The notes: a model not told the origin generated them from the sequence alone. Positions 46,510 to 54,352 are shown, counted from the stretch's first letter. The stretch: DNA of 64,000 nucleotides from Mediterranea massiliensis (GCF_900128475.1 NZ_LT635837.1:99641-163640), one strand, 5' to 3'. Numbers and translations are program-made.

Positions 46510-47388
46510 ATGAAAAAATACTTCCCCTCTTCCGAACTGATCATCAACGAAGACGGCTCCGTCTTCCACCTGCATGTGAAACCCGAATGGCTGGCCGACA
46601 AGGTCATCCTCGTGGGCGACCCCGGCCGTGTGGCCCTCGTGGCCTCCCACTTCGAGAACCGCGAGTGCGAGGTGCAGAGCCGTGAGTTCCACACCGTTAC
46701 AGGTACCTACCAGGGCAAGCGCATCACGGTAGTGTCGACAGGCATCGGATGCGACAACATCGACATCGTGATGAACGAGCTCGACGCCCTGGCCAACATC
46801 GACTTCCAGACGCGCGAAGTGAAGCCCCAGCTCCGCCAGCTCCAGGTGGTGCGCATCGGCACCTGCGGCGGCCTCCAGCCCTACACGCCCGTGGGCACCT
46901 TCATCTGCTCGGCCAAGTCCATCGGCTTCGACGGCCTGCTCAACTTCTACGCAGGGCGCAACGCCGTATGCGACCTCGCCATGGAGCGCGCCTTCCTGAA
47001 CCACATGGGATGGACGGGCAACCTCTGCGCCCCCGCCCCCTACGTCATTGATGCTGATGCCGAACTCGTCGAACGCATCGCCCGCGAGGACATGGTGCGT
47101 GGCGTCACCATCGCTACAGGCGGCTTCTTCGGCCCGCAGGGACGCGAGCTGCGCATCCCCCTGGCCGACCCCCGACAGAACGAGAAGATCGAGCAATTCG
47201 AGTACCACGGCCTGCGCATCACCAACTTCGAGATGGAAAGCTCGGCCCTCGCCGGCCTGTCACGACTGATGGGACACCAGGCGACGACCGTCTGCATGGT
47301 CATCGCCAACCGCCTGGCCAAGGAGGCCAACACGGGCTACAAGAGCACCATCGACACGCTCATACGGACGGTGCTCGACCGCATCTGA
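46510..47388 (+). CDS. nucleoside phosphorylase (uridine phosphorylase-like)
   Basis: The 292-residue cytoplasmic enzyme belongs to the NP-I family. It shows VILVGDPGRVALV near the N-terminus (phosphate-binding region), STGIGCDNIDIVMNEL, RIGTCGGLQPYTPVGTF with the conserved phosphate-site arginine, and NFEMESSALAGLSRLMGH, which binds the ribose. It reversibly cleaves a nucleoside with phosphate. The base specificity is uncertain, although uridine-type is the closest by general layout. A strong hairpin follows the stop codon. Confidence 0.85.
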   Translation: MKKYFPSSELIINEDGSVFHLHVKPEWLADKVILVGDPGRVALVASHFENRECEVQSREFHTVTGTYQGKRITVVSTGIGCDNIDIVMNELDALANIDFQTREVKPQLRQLQVVRIGTCGGLQPYTPVGTFICSAKSIGFDGLLNFYAGRNAVCDLAMERAFLNHMGWTGNLCAPAPYVIDADAELVERIAREDMVRGVTIATGGFFGPQGRELRIPLADPRQNEKIEQFEYHGLRITNFEMESSALAGLSRLMGHQATTVCMVIANRLAKEANTGYKSTIDTLIRTVLDRI

Positions 47389-47417
47389 CGCCCGTCAAGC
47401 CTGCCCCTACAGACACA

Positions 47418-47479
47418 ACGGACGGACACACGGATCACCCCCCGAAAAAGAAGAGGGGGAAATCTCGGTGTCCGTCCGC
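47418..47479. terminator. hairpin between convergent phosphorylase and tspO genes
   Basis: Perfect 11-bp arms CGGACGGACAC and GTGTCCGTCCG enclose a 40-base loop containing a C-run and G/A-rich sequence. No clear T run follows, so termination may be weak or Rho-assisted. Confidence 0.55.
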
Positions 47480-47496
47480 ATGGTATGCGCCAGGAC

Positions 47497-47979
47497 CTAA
47501 TTGTAGAGGCACACGTAGGCGTTGAGATAGGTGGCGAAGGCCAGCCAGAGCAGGTAGGGCACGAAGCACCAGAAAGCCACACGGCTCGCCCTGCGCGACT
47601 TAAGCATGAAGACCGCCACCGCCACGAGCAGGGCCACGATGACCACCATCCCCGCCCAAGGCGAACGCGCGTAGAAGAAGCAGACGCTCCACAGGAAGTT
47701 GAGCACGCATTGCACGCCCCACCACCCCAGCAACGCCCTGCGGCGCCCGGCTGGCACATGCCACACCGCCCCGAAGGCGATGCCTATGAGCACGTACAAC
47801 GCGCTCCACGCCACAGGAAAGACCACGCCCGGCGGCGTGAGCGGCGACTTGGCCAACGACGGATACCACTCTGCCAGAGCCTCGCGCTGGAGCATCGAAG
47901 CCACCCAGCCCAAAGCCAGACACACCACGACGGCCAGCGCATAGGGCGCCACCCGTCCCCAGAAAGTTCGTGTTTTCAT
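47497..47979 (-). CDS. tspO: TspO/MBR-family membrane protein
   Basis: The 160-residue protein has five predicted membrane helices. Family motifs are present: WYPSLAKSPLTPPGVVFPVAWSALYVLIGIAFG near residues 38-70, then the helix region LLGWWGVQCVLNFLWSVCFF, and WLAFATYLNAYVCLYN at the C-terminus. TspO proteins bind porphyrins and other ligands and are linked to stress responses. Its divergent promoter overlaps that of mnmE, with 82 bases between the two start codons. Confidence 0.93.
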   Translation of the reverse strand: MKTRTFWGRVAPYALAVVVCLALGWVASMLQREALAEWYPSLAKSPLTPPGVVFPVAWSALYVLIGIAFGAVWHVPAGRRRALLGWWGVQCVLNFLWSVCFFYARSPWAGMVVIVALLVAVAVFMLKSRRASRVAFWCFVPYLLWLAFATYLNAYVCLYN

Positions 47980-48014
47980 CTCTTTATTTTCATTTCGTGG
48001 TTGAAACTCTTCCG

Positions 48015-48022
48015 CAAAGATA
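48015..48022 (-). promoter_or_regulatory. -7 promoter box of tspO
   Basis: On the minus strand TATCTTTG, 36 bases before the tspO start. It lies only 12 bases from the divergent mnmE box. Confidence 0.6.
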
Positions 48023-48033
48023 AAAATTTAGCG

Positions 48034-48041
48034 TACCTTTG
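48034..48041 (+). promoter_or_regulatory. -7 promoter box of mnmE
   Basis: TACCTTTG lies 21 bases before the mnmE start codon. Polymerase at this promoter and at the divergent tspO promoter should exclude each other. Confidence 0.65.
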
Positions 48042-48061
48042 CTTCCAAAAACAGGAAAAAA

Positions 48062-49453
48062 ATGAACCAAGATACCATCTGCGCCATCGCCACCGCCCCA
48101 GGCGGAGCCATCGGCATCATCCGCGTGTCGGGCCCCGACGCCATCGCCATCACCGGCCGCCTCTTCACACCCGCTTCGGGCAAGCCCCTGGCGAAACGGC
48201 CCGCCTACACCCTGACCTTCGGCCAAATCCTCTCGCCCGCGGGCGAAGTGGTGGACGAAGTGCTGGTCAGCCTCTTCCGCGCACCCCATTCGTACACGGG
48301 CGAGGACTCGGTGGAGATATCCTGCCACGGCTCGGCCTACATCCTCCAGCAGGTGATGCAGCTGCTCGTCGGCCAGGGGTGCCGCGCCGCAGGGCCGGGC
48401 GAATACACCCAGCGCGCCTTCCTCAACGGAAAGATGGACCTGAGCCAGGCCGAAGCCGTGGCCGACCTCATCGCCTCGACCTCGGCCGCCACCCACCGCA
48501 TGGCCATGAACCAGATGCGCGGAGGCTTCAGCCGCGAGCTGGCCCAGCTGCGCGACCAGCTCCTGCATCTCACCTCGCTCATGGAGCTGGAGCTGGACTT
48601 CAGCGACCACGAGGACCTGGAGTTTGCCGACCGCTCGGAGCTCGAGGCCATCGCCGCCCGCGTGGAGCAGGTCATCGCCCGCCTGGCGGACACGTTCAGC
48701 GTGGGCAACGCCCTGAAGAACGGCGTCCCCGTGGCCATCGTGGGCGAGACGAACGCGGGCAAGTCCACCCTGCTCAACGCCCTGGTGGGCGAGGAACGCG
48801 CCATCGTGAGCGACATCCACGGCACCACGCGCGACGTCATCGAGGACACCCTGAACCTGGGCGGCATCACCTTCCGCTTCATCGACACGGCCGGCATCCG
48901 CCAGACCACCGACACCATCGAGAGCCTGGGCATCGAGCGGAGCTTCCAGAAGCTGGAGCAGGCGGACATCGTCCTGTGGGTCATCGACGCCACCCGCGCC
49001 TGCGAGCAGTACCGCCAGCTGCGCGCCGACATCCTGCCCCGCTGCGAGGGCAAGCACCTCGTGCTGGTGCTCAACAAGGCCGACCTCCTGCCTACCGGCA
49101 GCTGTGCCCCCGCCTTCGAGGGGCTGCCGGAAGATGCCCTCGTCATGCCCCTCTCGGCCAAGAGGCGGGACGGGCTGGCCGACCTCCAGAAGCGGCTGGT
49201 GGCCTTCGCCTCCCTGCCCGACCTGTCGCAGACGGACGTGGTGGTGAGCAACGTGCGCCACTACGAGGCGCTGACCCGCGCCCTGACGGCCATCCGCCGC
49301 GTGCAGGAAGGGCTGGCTTCGGGCCTCTCGGGCGACTTCGTGAGCCAGGACCTGCGCGAGTGCCTCCACCACCTGGGCGAGATTGTGGGCGGCACCATCG
49401 AGACGGACGAGGTGCTGGGAAACATCTTCAAGCACTTCTGCATCGGTAAGTAA
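48062..49453 (+). CDS. mnmE: tRNA modification GTPase MnmE
   Basis: The 463-residue protein has the N-terminal folate-binding domain (IATAPGGAIGIIRVSGPDA and later SYTGEDSVEISCHG). A helical domain is interrupted by a G domain with G1 GETNAGKST, G3 DTAGIR and G4 NKAD, and the C-terminus is the conserved FCIGK with the catalytic cysteine. With MnmG it makes 5-carboxymethylaminomethyl-uridine-34 in tRNA. The gene is intact, but its last 18 bases match the preferred attachment site of SGI1-type islands, and mobile DNA starts immediately after it. Confidence 0.97.
   Translation: MNQDTICAIATAPGGAIGIIRVSGPDAIAITGRLFTPASGKPLAKRPAYTLTFGQILSPAGEVVDEVLVSLFRAPHSYTGEDSVEISCHGSAYILQQVMQLLVGQGCRAAGPGEYTQRAFLNGKMDLSQAEAVADLIASTSAATHRMAMNQMRGGFSRELAQLRDQLLHLTSLMELELDFSDHEDLEFADRSELEAIAARVEQVIARLADTFSVGNALKNGVPVAIVGETNAGKSTLLNALVGEERAIVSDIHGTTRDVIEDTLNLGGITFRFIDTAGIRQTTDTIESLGIERSFQKLEQADIVLWVIDATRACEQYRQLRADILPRCEGKHLVLVLNKADLLPTGSCAPAFEGLPEDALVMPLSAKRRDGLADLQKRLVAFASLPDLSQTDVVVSNVRHYEALTRALTAIRRVQEGLASGLSGDFVSQDLRECLHHLGEIVGGTIETDEVLGNIFKHFCIGK
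49436..49453. repeat. candidate attL at the mnmE 3' end
   Basis: TTCTGCATCGGTAAGTAA are the last 18 bases of mnmE. They differ at two positions from the SGI1 attachment core known from enteric bacteria (TTCTGTATTGGTAAGTAA). No second copy was found in this window, so the right end of element 2 would lie beyond base 64000. Confidence 0.5.
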
Positions 49454-49498
49454 ACATTTGATTATCAAATAGTTAAATTGATTATAATCGATTAATAT

Positions 49499-49523
49499 GG
49501 CGCTCTTTACGGGCGCCTTTTTT
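49499..49523 (+). terminator. terminator after mnmE
   Basis: Arms GGCGC and GCGCC enclose a 9-base loop and are followed by six T. It lies 45 bases after the mnmE stop and may be either host or island sequence. Confidence 0.75.
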
Positions 49524-49559
49524 GTTGCTCAAGTATCGTTGATAATCGTTGCTAAGCCT

Positions 49560-49651
49560 TTTTACGCCATTTTTTGTACCTCCTGTGTACCTCACCACGA
49601 AAATCCGAGGATTATCGTTGGCAAGATCGTGGAGAACTTTTACGCCATTTT
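49560..49651. repeat. two 14-bp direct repeats, candidate integrase arm sites
   Basis: TTTTACGCCATTTT occurs at 49560-49573 and 49638-49651, 78 bases apart, next to the putative attL. Several ATCGTTG repeats (49535 onward and near 49614) lie around them. Tyrosine integrases bind such arm sites; this role is inferred from position. Confidence 0.5.
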
Positions 49652-49703
49652 ACGGGATTTTACGGAGTTATACAAAAATATTGGAGAAATAAGGAGAAAT
49701 AAC

Positions 49704-50609
49704 ATGAGTAGCAACATTGAAATCAGACGAATCTGTGCGTGGTGCAAGCAAGAATTCATTGCGCATAAAACAACTACAACCTGTTGTTCGCACAGATGTG
49801 CAAACCTTCTGTATAAACAGAAGAAACGTGAGGCTTCTATTAAGGCTAACAACCAAATTGTTGAAAAAGTCATCAAGGAGAAGCCGATTGCAAAAATCAG
49901 AGACAAGCCTATTCTTACTATCACAGAAGCTGCCACATACATTGGAGTAACCCGCCCTACTCTTTATGGCTATCTGAAAAGAGGTGAACTAAAAGCCACC
50001 CGACTTGGATATAAATTTCTATTGAAAAAAGAAGATATCGATAACTTATTCAATAAGTCTATAGAATTTAAGATTCCGGTCAGAGACAAACCTTCCATTA
50101 ATGATTTCTACACCACAGCTGAAGTTAAGGAAAAGTATGGTGTAAAGGATTCCTGGATATTTCACATCGCTAAGGAACATAATATTCCACGAACCTTTCA
50201 CCGTGGGAAAACCTATTGGAGCAAAAAGCATATTGATGACTACTTTGCAAAGAAAGCTCCCGACCCTGAAATCAAGGAATGGTACAGCACGCAAGACATG
50301 CAGGAGAAGTTCGGCATGACACTAACGGCCATCTATTCTTTTGTATCAAAGAATGCCATTCCCAAAAAGAAAGTCGGCATCATGGTGTACTACTCCAAAA
50401 AGCATGTGGACATTGCCAAAGGTCTCATAGCTCCCGAAGAGCCCAAATACTACACCATTGCCGAAGCGATGGAGCGATTCAATTTGACGCGGGATCAACT
50501 CTACCATTATGTGAAATACCATAATATTCCCCGTATTAAGGTCGGTAAATATACCAAGATCCTGCGGGCAGAGTTGGACAAGTTCTTTGAGCCTCCAAAG
50601 ATAGAATGA
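49704..50609 (+). CDS. multi-domain HTH protein with N-terminal zinc finger
   Basis: The start at 49704 (MSSNIEIRRICAWCKQEF) gives 301 residues; the frame upstream of it is not protein-like. An N-terminal four-cysteine/histidine finger (CAWC ... CCSHRCA) is followed by four excisionase/MerR-like HTH units: LTITEAATYIGVTRPTLYGYLK, DFYTTAEVKEKYGVKDSWIF, WYSTQDMQEKFGMTLTAIYSF and YTIAEAMERFNLTRDQLYHY. It probably binds several sites at the att region or in the integrase promoter and controls excision or integration. It precedes the integrase gene by 92 bases. Confidence 0.7.
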   Translation: MSSNIEIRRICAWCKQEFIAHKTTTTCCSHRCANLLYKQKKREASIKANNQIVEKVIKEKPIAKIRDKPILTITEAATYIGVTRPTLYGYLKRGELKATRLGYKFLLKKEDIDNLFNKSIEFKIPVRDKPSINDFYTTAEVKEKYGVKDSWIFHIAKEHNIPRTFHRGKTYWSKKHIDDYFAKKAPDPEIKEWYSTQDMQEKFGMTLTAIYSFVSKNAIPKKKVGIMVYYSKKHVDIAKGLIAPEEPKYYTIAEAMERFNLTRDQLYHYVKYHNIPRIKVGKYTKILRAELDKFFEPPKIE

Positions 50610-50621
50610 GCCGAAAGTTAT

Positions 50622-50652
50622 TTTCCGGTGATAAATACCACCATTAGAACAC
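50622..50652. promoter_or_regulatory. candidate operator upstream of the integrase gene
   Basis: The segment holds CCGGTGAT and CCACCAT with the dyad GGTG-N8-CACC at 50627-50642, followed by AACACC. A closely similar segment recurs at 54318-54350, upstream of another HTH gene, so a common island regulator may bind both. Confidence 0.5.
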
Positions 50653-50701
50653 CTATTTTATTTGCAACAAAAACAAGTATTAATCAAAAAACAATATAGC
50701 T

Positions 50702-51808
50702 ATGACACTTACATGCACCAACGTAACTTTGAGACAAAAGCCATTGCGTAACGACCGCATATCTCTTTATCTGGATTATTATCCGGCCATCCGCAATCCT
50801 TATACGATGAAGATGAGTCGCCGGGAATTCCTTGGTATCTACATCTATGCCAAGCCCAAGAACGAGCAGCAAAGAATGTTCAATCAGGACATGTTGAACA
50901 AAGCAGAGGCAATCCGCTGTATCCGTGTCCAGTCGCTTATCAATGAAGAATTCGGGTTCCTGGACAAGAACAAGCAAAAGGTAGATTTCCTCGCCTACTT
51001 CCGGACAAAGGCACGGGAGAAGTATGAGAAATGGGATTGTGTTTACAACCACTTCGAGAAATTTGTCGGTGGCAAATGCACCTTTGGTGATGTCACCGTG
51101 GAGTTGTGCGAGAAGTTCAAGGATTACCTGCTCAAATGCAAACAGATCAATCATCCCAATGCTTATATCTCACGCAATTCGGCAGCCGGTTATTATTCAA
51201 CTTTCCGAGCCTTGCTGAAAATAGCCTATAAAGAAAAGATGTTGCGTGAGAACTTGAACGACTTTCTGGAAAAGATAGAATGGAAAGAGGTCAAGAAAGA
51301 GTATCTGACGCTTGATGAAGTCAAGAAACTGGCAGCTACACCCTGCAAAATTCCAGTCTTGAAACAAGCCTCCTTGTTTGCCTGCATGACCGGTCTCCGT
51401 ATCAGTGATATTCTGAAGTTGGACTGGCGTGATTTTGAAGTCGGCCCAGATCAAGGCTACTACATCCGTATCTGTACCGAAAAGACAGAAACCGAGGCCA
51501 CCCTTCCCATCAGTCAGGAAGCATTGGAGTTGTGTGGCGAATGGGGCACTGGAAAAGTCTTCAAAGGCTTAACCCGTTCCATGACCCATCATCCCCTGAA
51601 ACAATGGATTGCCGAAGCCGGAATCAGAAAGCACATAACCTTCCACTGCTTTCGTCATTCATACGCCGTCATCCAAATCTCTTTAGGCACAGACATTTAC
51701 ACAGTGTCGAAGATGCTGACGCATAAGAATGTCACCACCACACAGATTTATGCTGATTTGGTAAATTCCAAGAAGCGAGAGACGGCGAATAAGATTTCGT
51801 TGAAATAA
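50702..51808 (+). CDS. tyrosine integrase of element 2
   Basis: The 368-residue protein has an N-terminal arm-binding part, a SAM-like core-binding domain (about 100-200) and a catalytic domain. The last shows R in TGLRISDILKLDW, K in the hairpin after CTEKTE, HxxR in HCFRHSYAV, the second H in MLTHKNV and nucleophile Y in TQIYADL. It should carry out integration and excision of the island at the mnmE site. It lies near the left end, pointing into the island, and is followed by a strong terminator. Confidence 0.93.
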   Translation: MTLTCTNVTLRQKPLRNDRISLYLDYYPAIRNPYTMKMSRREFLGIYIYAKPKNEQQRMFNQDMLNKAEAIRCIRVQSLINEEFGFLDKNKQKVDFLAYFRTKAREKYEKWDCVYNHFEKFVGGKCTFGDVTVELCEKFKDYLLKCKQINHPNAYISRNSAAGYYSTFRALLKIAYKEKMLRENLNDFLEKIEWKEVKKEYLTLDEVKKLAATPCKIPVLKQASLFACMTGLRISDILKLDWRDFEVGPDQGYYIRICTEKTETEATLPISQEALELCGEWGTGKVFKGLTRSMTHHPLKQWIAEAGIRKHITFHCFRHSYAVIQISLGTDIYTVSKMLTHKNVTTTQIYADLVNSKKRETANKISLK

Positions 51809-51827
51809 GTATAAAGTTCTGTAACGT

Positions 51828-51875
51828 AAGAAGAGTCCGACATGGGGTTAAAAACTAGTCGGACTCTTCTTTTTT
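51828..51875 (+). terminator. Rho-independent terminator after the integrase
   Basis: Perfect arms AAGAAGAGTCCGAC and GTCGGACTCTTCTT enclose a 16-base loop and end in a T run. It should stop all readthrough from the integrase. Confidence 0.88.
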
Positions 51876-51972
51876 ATTCTATTGTGGCATAGATGGTATA
51901 GAAATAAGTACCATATCGAGGACAAATGCTGCCACTTTCCTGGATTTATAACATGGTATCTATGAAATGACA

Positions 51973-51980
51973 TATATTTG
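51973..51980 (+). promoter_or_regulatory. -7 promoter box of the 2-TM protein gene
   Basis: TATATTTG fits the consensus and lies 26 bases before the ATG at 52007. Confidence 0.55.
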
Positions 51981-52006
51981 CGCACAAACAATTAGCAAAT
52001 ATCACT

Positions 52007-52774
52007 ATGAATCAGAAAAGTATAGAACATATAGCACTCTATTCCCTTGTATTGGTAGGTACTCTTGTTGTTGGCGTTTTAGCTCGGCAGTTTGTTTTAT
52101 CCAAAGGTGTTGACGATTTCAGTAGCAGTGTTGCATTTTTTGCAACAGTAATTGTCTTGATGGCGATCTATGCCAGTTTACAGACAACTTTCAATCAGTT
52201 TCTGCTGCCACGTATAGAAGTTTTTCTATTGCGTTTCTCTGCTTTTCAAAAGATGAAAAATTACAATGACACCGTTTCTGCTCAGGAAGCTCTTACAATC
52301 GAAGATTCAAATCAGGCTACCCCCAATGTCATTGACCCTGCTCCTACCGCTGAAGAAACAATCTCTGAACTTTCAGAATATGAAGTTATGCGAACCAATT
52401 CTATCGCAAAAAAGAATCGCGCTATTCAAACCAAATTGGAAAAGGTTCTCAACTATACGAAGCAAACAATGGTTGCCTATATGAGTGAAGAAGACCTCAA
52501 CCGTCTATGTGCATATGTCGCAGAATATAGCTCAGGCGATACCTTACAAAAAATATCGCCTGTAAAGGTTGACTCACAGCTTAAAAGCATTGACATTATG
52601 CACTTTGGTTGGAATATAGGCAAGGCTTTTGGTAGAAAGCGTATTCATACTGCCACATTCATTAAGAATGTCTTTGCTCAAGTCCTCTGTGACTTGGAAA
52701 TTTCAACGATTGAACGTAAAATGTCACATACAGAATCTGCGTGCTACATTAAGTTAGATAAGGGAATATCGTAA
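52007..52774 (+). CDS. hypothetical inner membrane protein with two N-terminal helices
   Basis: The 255-residue protein has two membrane helices (about 10-30 and 43-62) and a long cytoplasmic part rich in E and T. A compact C-terminal domain contains NRLCAYVAEYSSGDTLQKI and HFGWNIGKAFGRKRIHTATFIKNVF. It recalls small island proteins found between integrase and mobilization genes in Bacteroides, for which I know no function. It is convergent with the reverse transcriptase gene, with 44 bases between stops. Confidence 0.65.
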   Translation: MNQKSIEHIALYSLVLVGTLVVGVLARQFVLSKGVDDFSSSVAFFATVIVLMAIYASLQTTFNQFLLPRIEVFLLRFSAFQKMKNYNDTVSAQEALTIEDSNQATPNVIDPAPTAEETISELSEYEVMRTNSIAKKNRAIQTKLEKVLNYTKQTMVAYMSEEDLNRLCAYVAEYSSGDTLQKISPVKVDSQLKSIDIMHFGWNIGKAFGRKRIHTATFIKNVFAQVLCDLEISTIERKMSHTESACYIKLDKGIS

Positions 52775-52818
52775 ACTGTTAAATATATAGTAATACATTT
52801 ACACAAGGAGTACTATAA

Positions 52819-53676
52819 TTATAGGGATCGATTTACATTTTTAATTGTTGACAAATAAGCATTTATTCCTTGCAATTTATTTTTTATAGACTTCTCTATT
52901 GGATATTTTGATAATATTGCGATTTTCTTTTTGTAGCCTAAAGGAGCGAGAAGTCTGTTGTTTTGACATATAACGCCTGTTATAATTGGATTTTTAGTTT
53001 GATAATGAGTCTTTTTATGACTAATTCTGAACCCGCTCTTTTTAATGATAGAAAGAAAATCTGGGATTAAATTTTTGAAGTCTGATTTAGATGACAATGT
53101 AATATCATCAACAAACATTGAAAATTTAATATGATGCGCCTTTGCTAACTGATCAATTTCCAAACCTGTAGGTTTAAAAACCATATTAGCAATAAATGTT
53201 GATGTTGGAATACCCTGCGGTACTTGATATTTAAGTGTTGTTAGTTTGGTTAATATTCTTGCTATAGTAGGCGTACACCCCTCTCGGAGAAACATTTGAA
53301 AAACTTGCTTATGAGAAATTGATGGAAAAAATGATTTTAAGTCAGTTGTAAAGATATATTTATTCCCTTGATGAAAACGAGCATTACGCACATTATTTTT
53401 CCCTTGAACACCACCATAAACATATTGAGGCATTTCAACTTGTTTTGACATAAAATCATATAGACGAGCTTGAACCTCTTTTAGTTTTCCTTTAGATGAA
53501 TTAATTTGTCTAGTTGCAATTTCTCCATTACTATTCTTCTTTGGTTTACCTGTAAACTTATTGAGTTTTACTCTTTCAAAAGAATAATAGTAATCTTCTA
53601 TATGTGCCAACAAGTAATCTAACTGCTCTTTGTTAACACCTAAAATATATAATAAATGCTTTTCGCTTGTTATCAT
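52819..53676 (-). CDS. retron-type reverse transcriptase
   Basis: The 285-residue protein has reverse transcriptase motifs in order: TDLKSFFPSI (D112 as first metal ligand), VPQGIPTSTFIAN (152-164), FVDD (188-191, in place of the usual YADD) and KKTHYQTKNPIITG. Two features mark retron enzymes: NAxxH (N98-H102, as NARFH) just before the first catalytic motif, and a VTG-like ITG near residues 232-234. No maturase, protease or other fused domain is seen. The gene follows a small basic hydrophobic protein and a structured non-coding region on the same strand, as in retrons. Confidence 0.8.
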   Translation of the reverse strand: MITSEKHLLYILGVNKEQLDYLLAHIEDYYYSFERVKLNKFTGKPKKNSNGEIATRQINSSKGKLKEVQARLYDFMSKQVEMPQYVYGGVQGKNNVRNARFHQGNKYIFTTDLKSFFPSISHKQVFQMFLREGCTPTIARILTKLTTLKYQVPQGIPTSTFIANMVFKPTGLEIDQLAKAHHIKFSMFVDDITLSSKSDFKNLIPDFLSIIKKSGFRISHKKTHYQTKNPIITGVICQNNRLLAPLGYKKKIAILSKYPIEKSIKNKLQGINAYLSTIKNVNRSL

Positions 53677-53702
53677 CAGAAAAAAAGAAATTAGAGAGCT
53701 GA

Positions 53703-53924
53703 TTATAACAATTCAAAAAAAGATTTGCACCATTCTATCAAAGGTCTCATTGTAATTGATAATTGAATTAGTGCTTTTAAAAGTATGACAATAGCTTTAA
53801 TCCATTTTGTCCACTTTTTAATCTTCTTCTCCTGTGTTACAATCATTGGAGAACAATGGAGGGAAACTTTGTTAGCCTTCTTCCCTCTCTTTGAAGGCTT
53901 TTTCTTTTTCTTAGCCATAAGCAT
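53703..53924 (-). CDS. small basic protein with hydrophobic C-terminal half, possible retron effector
   Basis: The 73-residue protein has a strongly basic start (MLMAKKKKKPSKRGKKANK). From residue 36 onward a hydrophobic or amphipathic helix follows (WTKWIKAIVILLKALIQLSI, then PLIEWCKSFFELL). Such a layout fits a membrane-acting toxin or a nucleic-acid-binding peptide. The gene ends 26 bases before the reverse transcriptase start, and its own start codon lies in the 3' arm of a large hairpin (53918-53989). Some known retrons use small membrane proteins as effectors; function here is inferred only from place and shape. Confidence 0.6.
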   Translation of the reverse strand: MLMAKKKKKPSKRGKKANKVSLHCSPMIVTQEKKIKKWTKWIKAIVILLKALIQLSITMRPLIEWCKSFFELL

Positions 53925-53989
53925 AATTTTTTAGTTCGGGCAATATTGCCACGTGCTAAAATCAATATGGCCTAACTAAAATATGCTTA
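53918..53989 (-). other. large hairpin covering the start of the small protein gene
   Basis: The plus-strand arms start TAAGCATA (53918) and end TATGCTTA (53989). Inside them TTTAGTT pairs with AACTAAA and CAATATTG-side bases pair around a loop of about 14 bases containing CACGTGCTAAAA. The stem is nearly 27 bp with a few bulges. In the minus-strand transcript the arm nearest the coding region includes the AUG codons at 53924 and 53918, so the fold would hide them from ribosomes. Confidence 0.7.
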
Positions 53990-54217
53990 GACATTGTTTC
54001 CATTGTACTCTCTATTTTCACGTGCTAAAAAATTTAACACTCAATTTAATGAAGCAGACATGGCATGTTCAATCAGACAATATAAAACAGCAGACAAACA
54101 AACTATATTAGATGTTCTTGTCTTCCATTCCGCCGTGTTCCAAAACTGTATCCGCCACATTTTACCAATGACTTGGTGCGATAATTCGCTTTAGGTTTTA
54201 GCATAATTTTAGTTTCC
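53972..54217 (-). ncRNA. candidate retron msr-msd non-coding RNA
   Basis: In the minus-strand RNA, a 5' segment AACTAAAATTATGCT (within 54194-54217) can pair with AAGCATATTTTAGTT (within 53972-53990) with one bulged base, like the a1/a2 repeats of retrons. After the first come two small perfect hairpins, GCGA-AUUA-UCGC and ACCAA-GUCA-UUGGU (msr-like). A longer fold with AGACAA and UUGUCU as closing pairs follows (msd-like). A promoter box TACCTTTG (54256-54263) lies upstream. The branching guanosine is not identified with confidence. Confidence 0.6.
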
Positions 54218-54255
54218 AAAGCCTTCGTCAGTCTGTCAAAGATCTAATACAATCG

Positions 54256-54263
54256 CAAAGGTA
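54256..54263 (-). promoter_or_regulatory. -7 promoter box for the retron-like locus
   Basis: On the minus strand TACCTTTG would start transcription near 54249, about 30 bases before the first long repeat. The -33 region is A+T-rich without a clear TTG. Confidence 0.5.
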
Positions 54264-54317
54264 TGAAAAATCTCATAATATATTCTATAATCACCACCAA
54301 AAGTTATCTCACAGTTA

Positions 54318-54352
54318 TATTCCGGTGATGTTTTCCACCATCAAAACACCAA
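54318..54352. promoter_or_regulatory. candidate operator upstream of the HTH gene
   Basis: It repeats the integrase-side motif: TCCGGTGAT, then CCACCAT, then AAACACC, with GGTG-N8-CACC at 54324-54339. It ends about 37 bases before the HTH gene start. It could also affect the divergent retron promoter. Confidence 0.5.

Noticed and set aside
52819-53676. Group II intron or diversity-generating retroelement
   Set aside because: No maturase or intron RNA domains V/VI pattern was seen, and no template/variable repeat pair with adenine-specific changes was found nearby. The NAxxH and ITG motifs fit a retron better.
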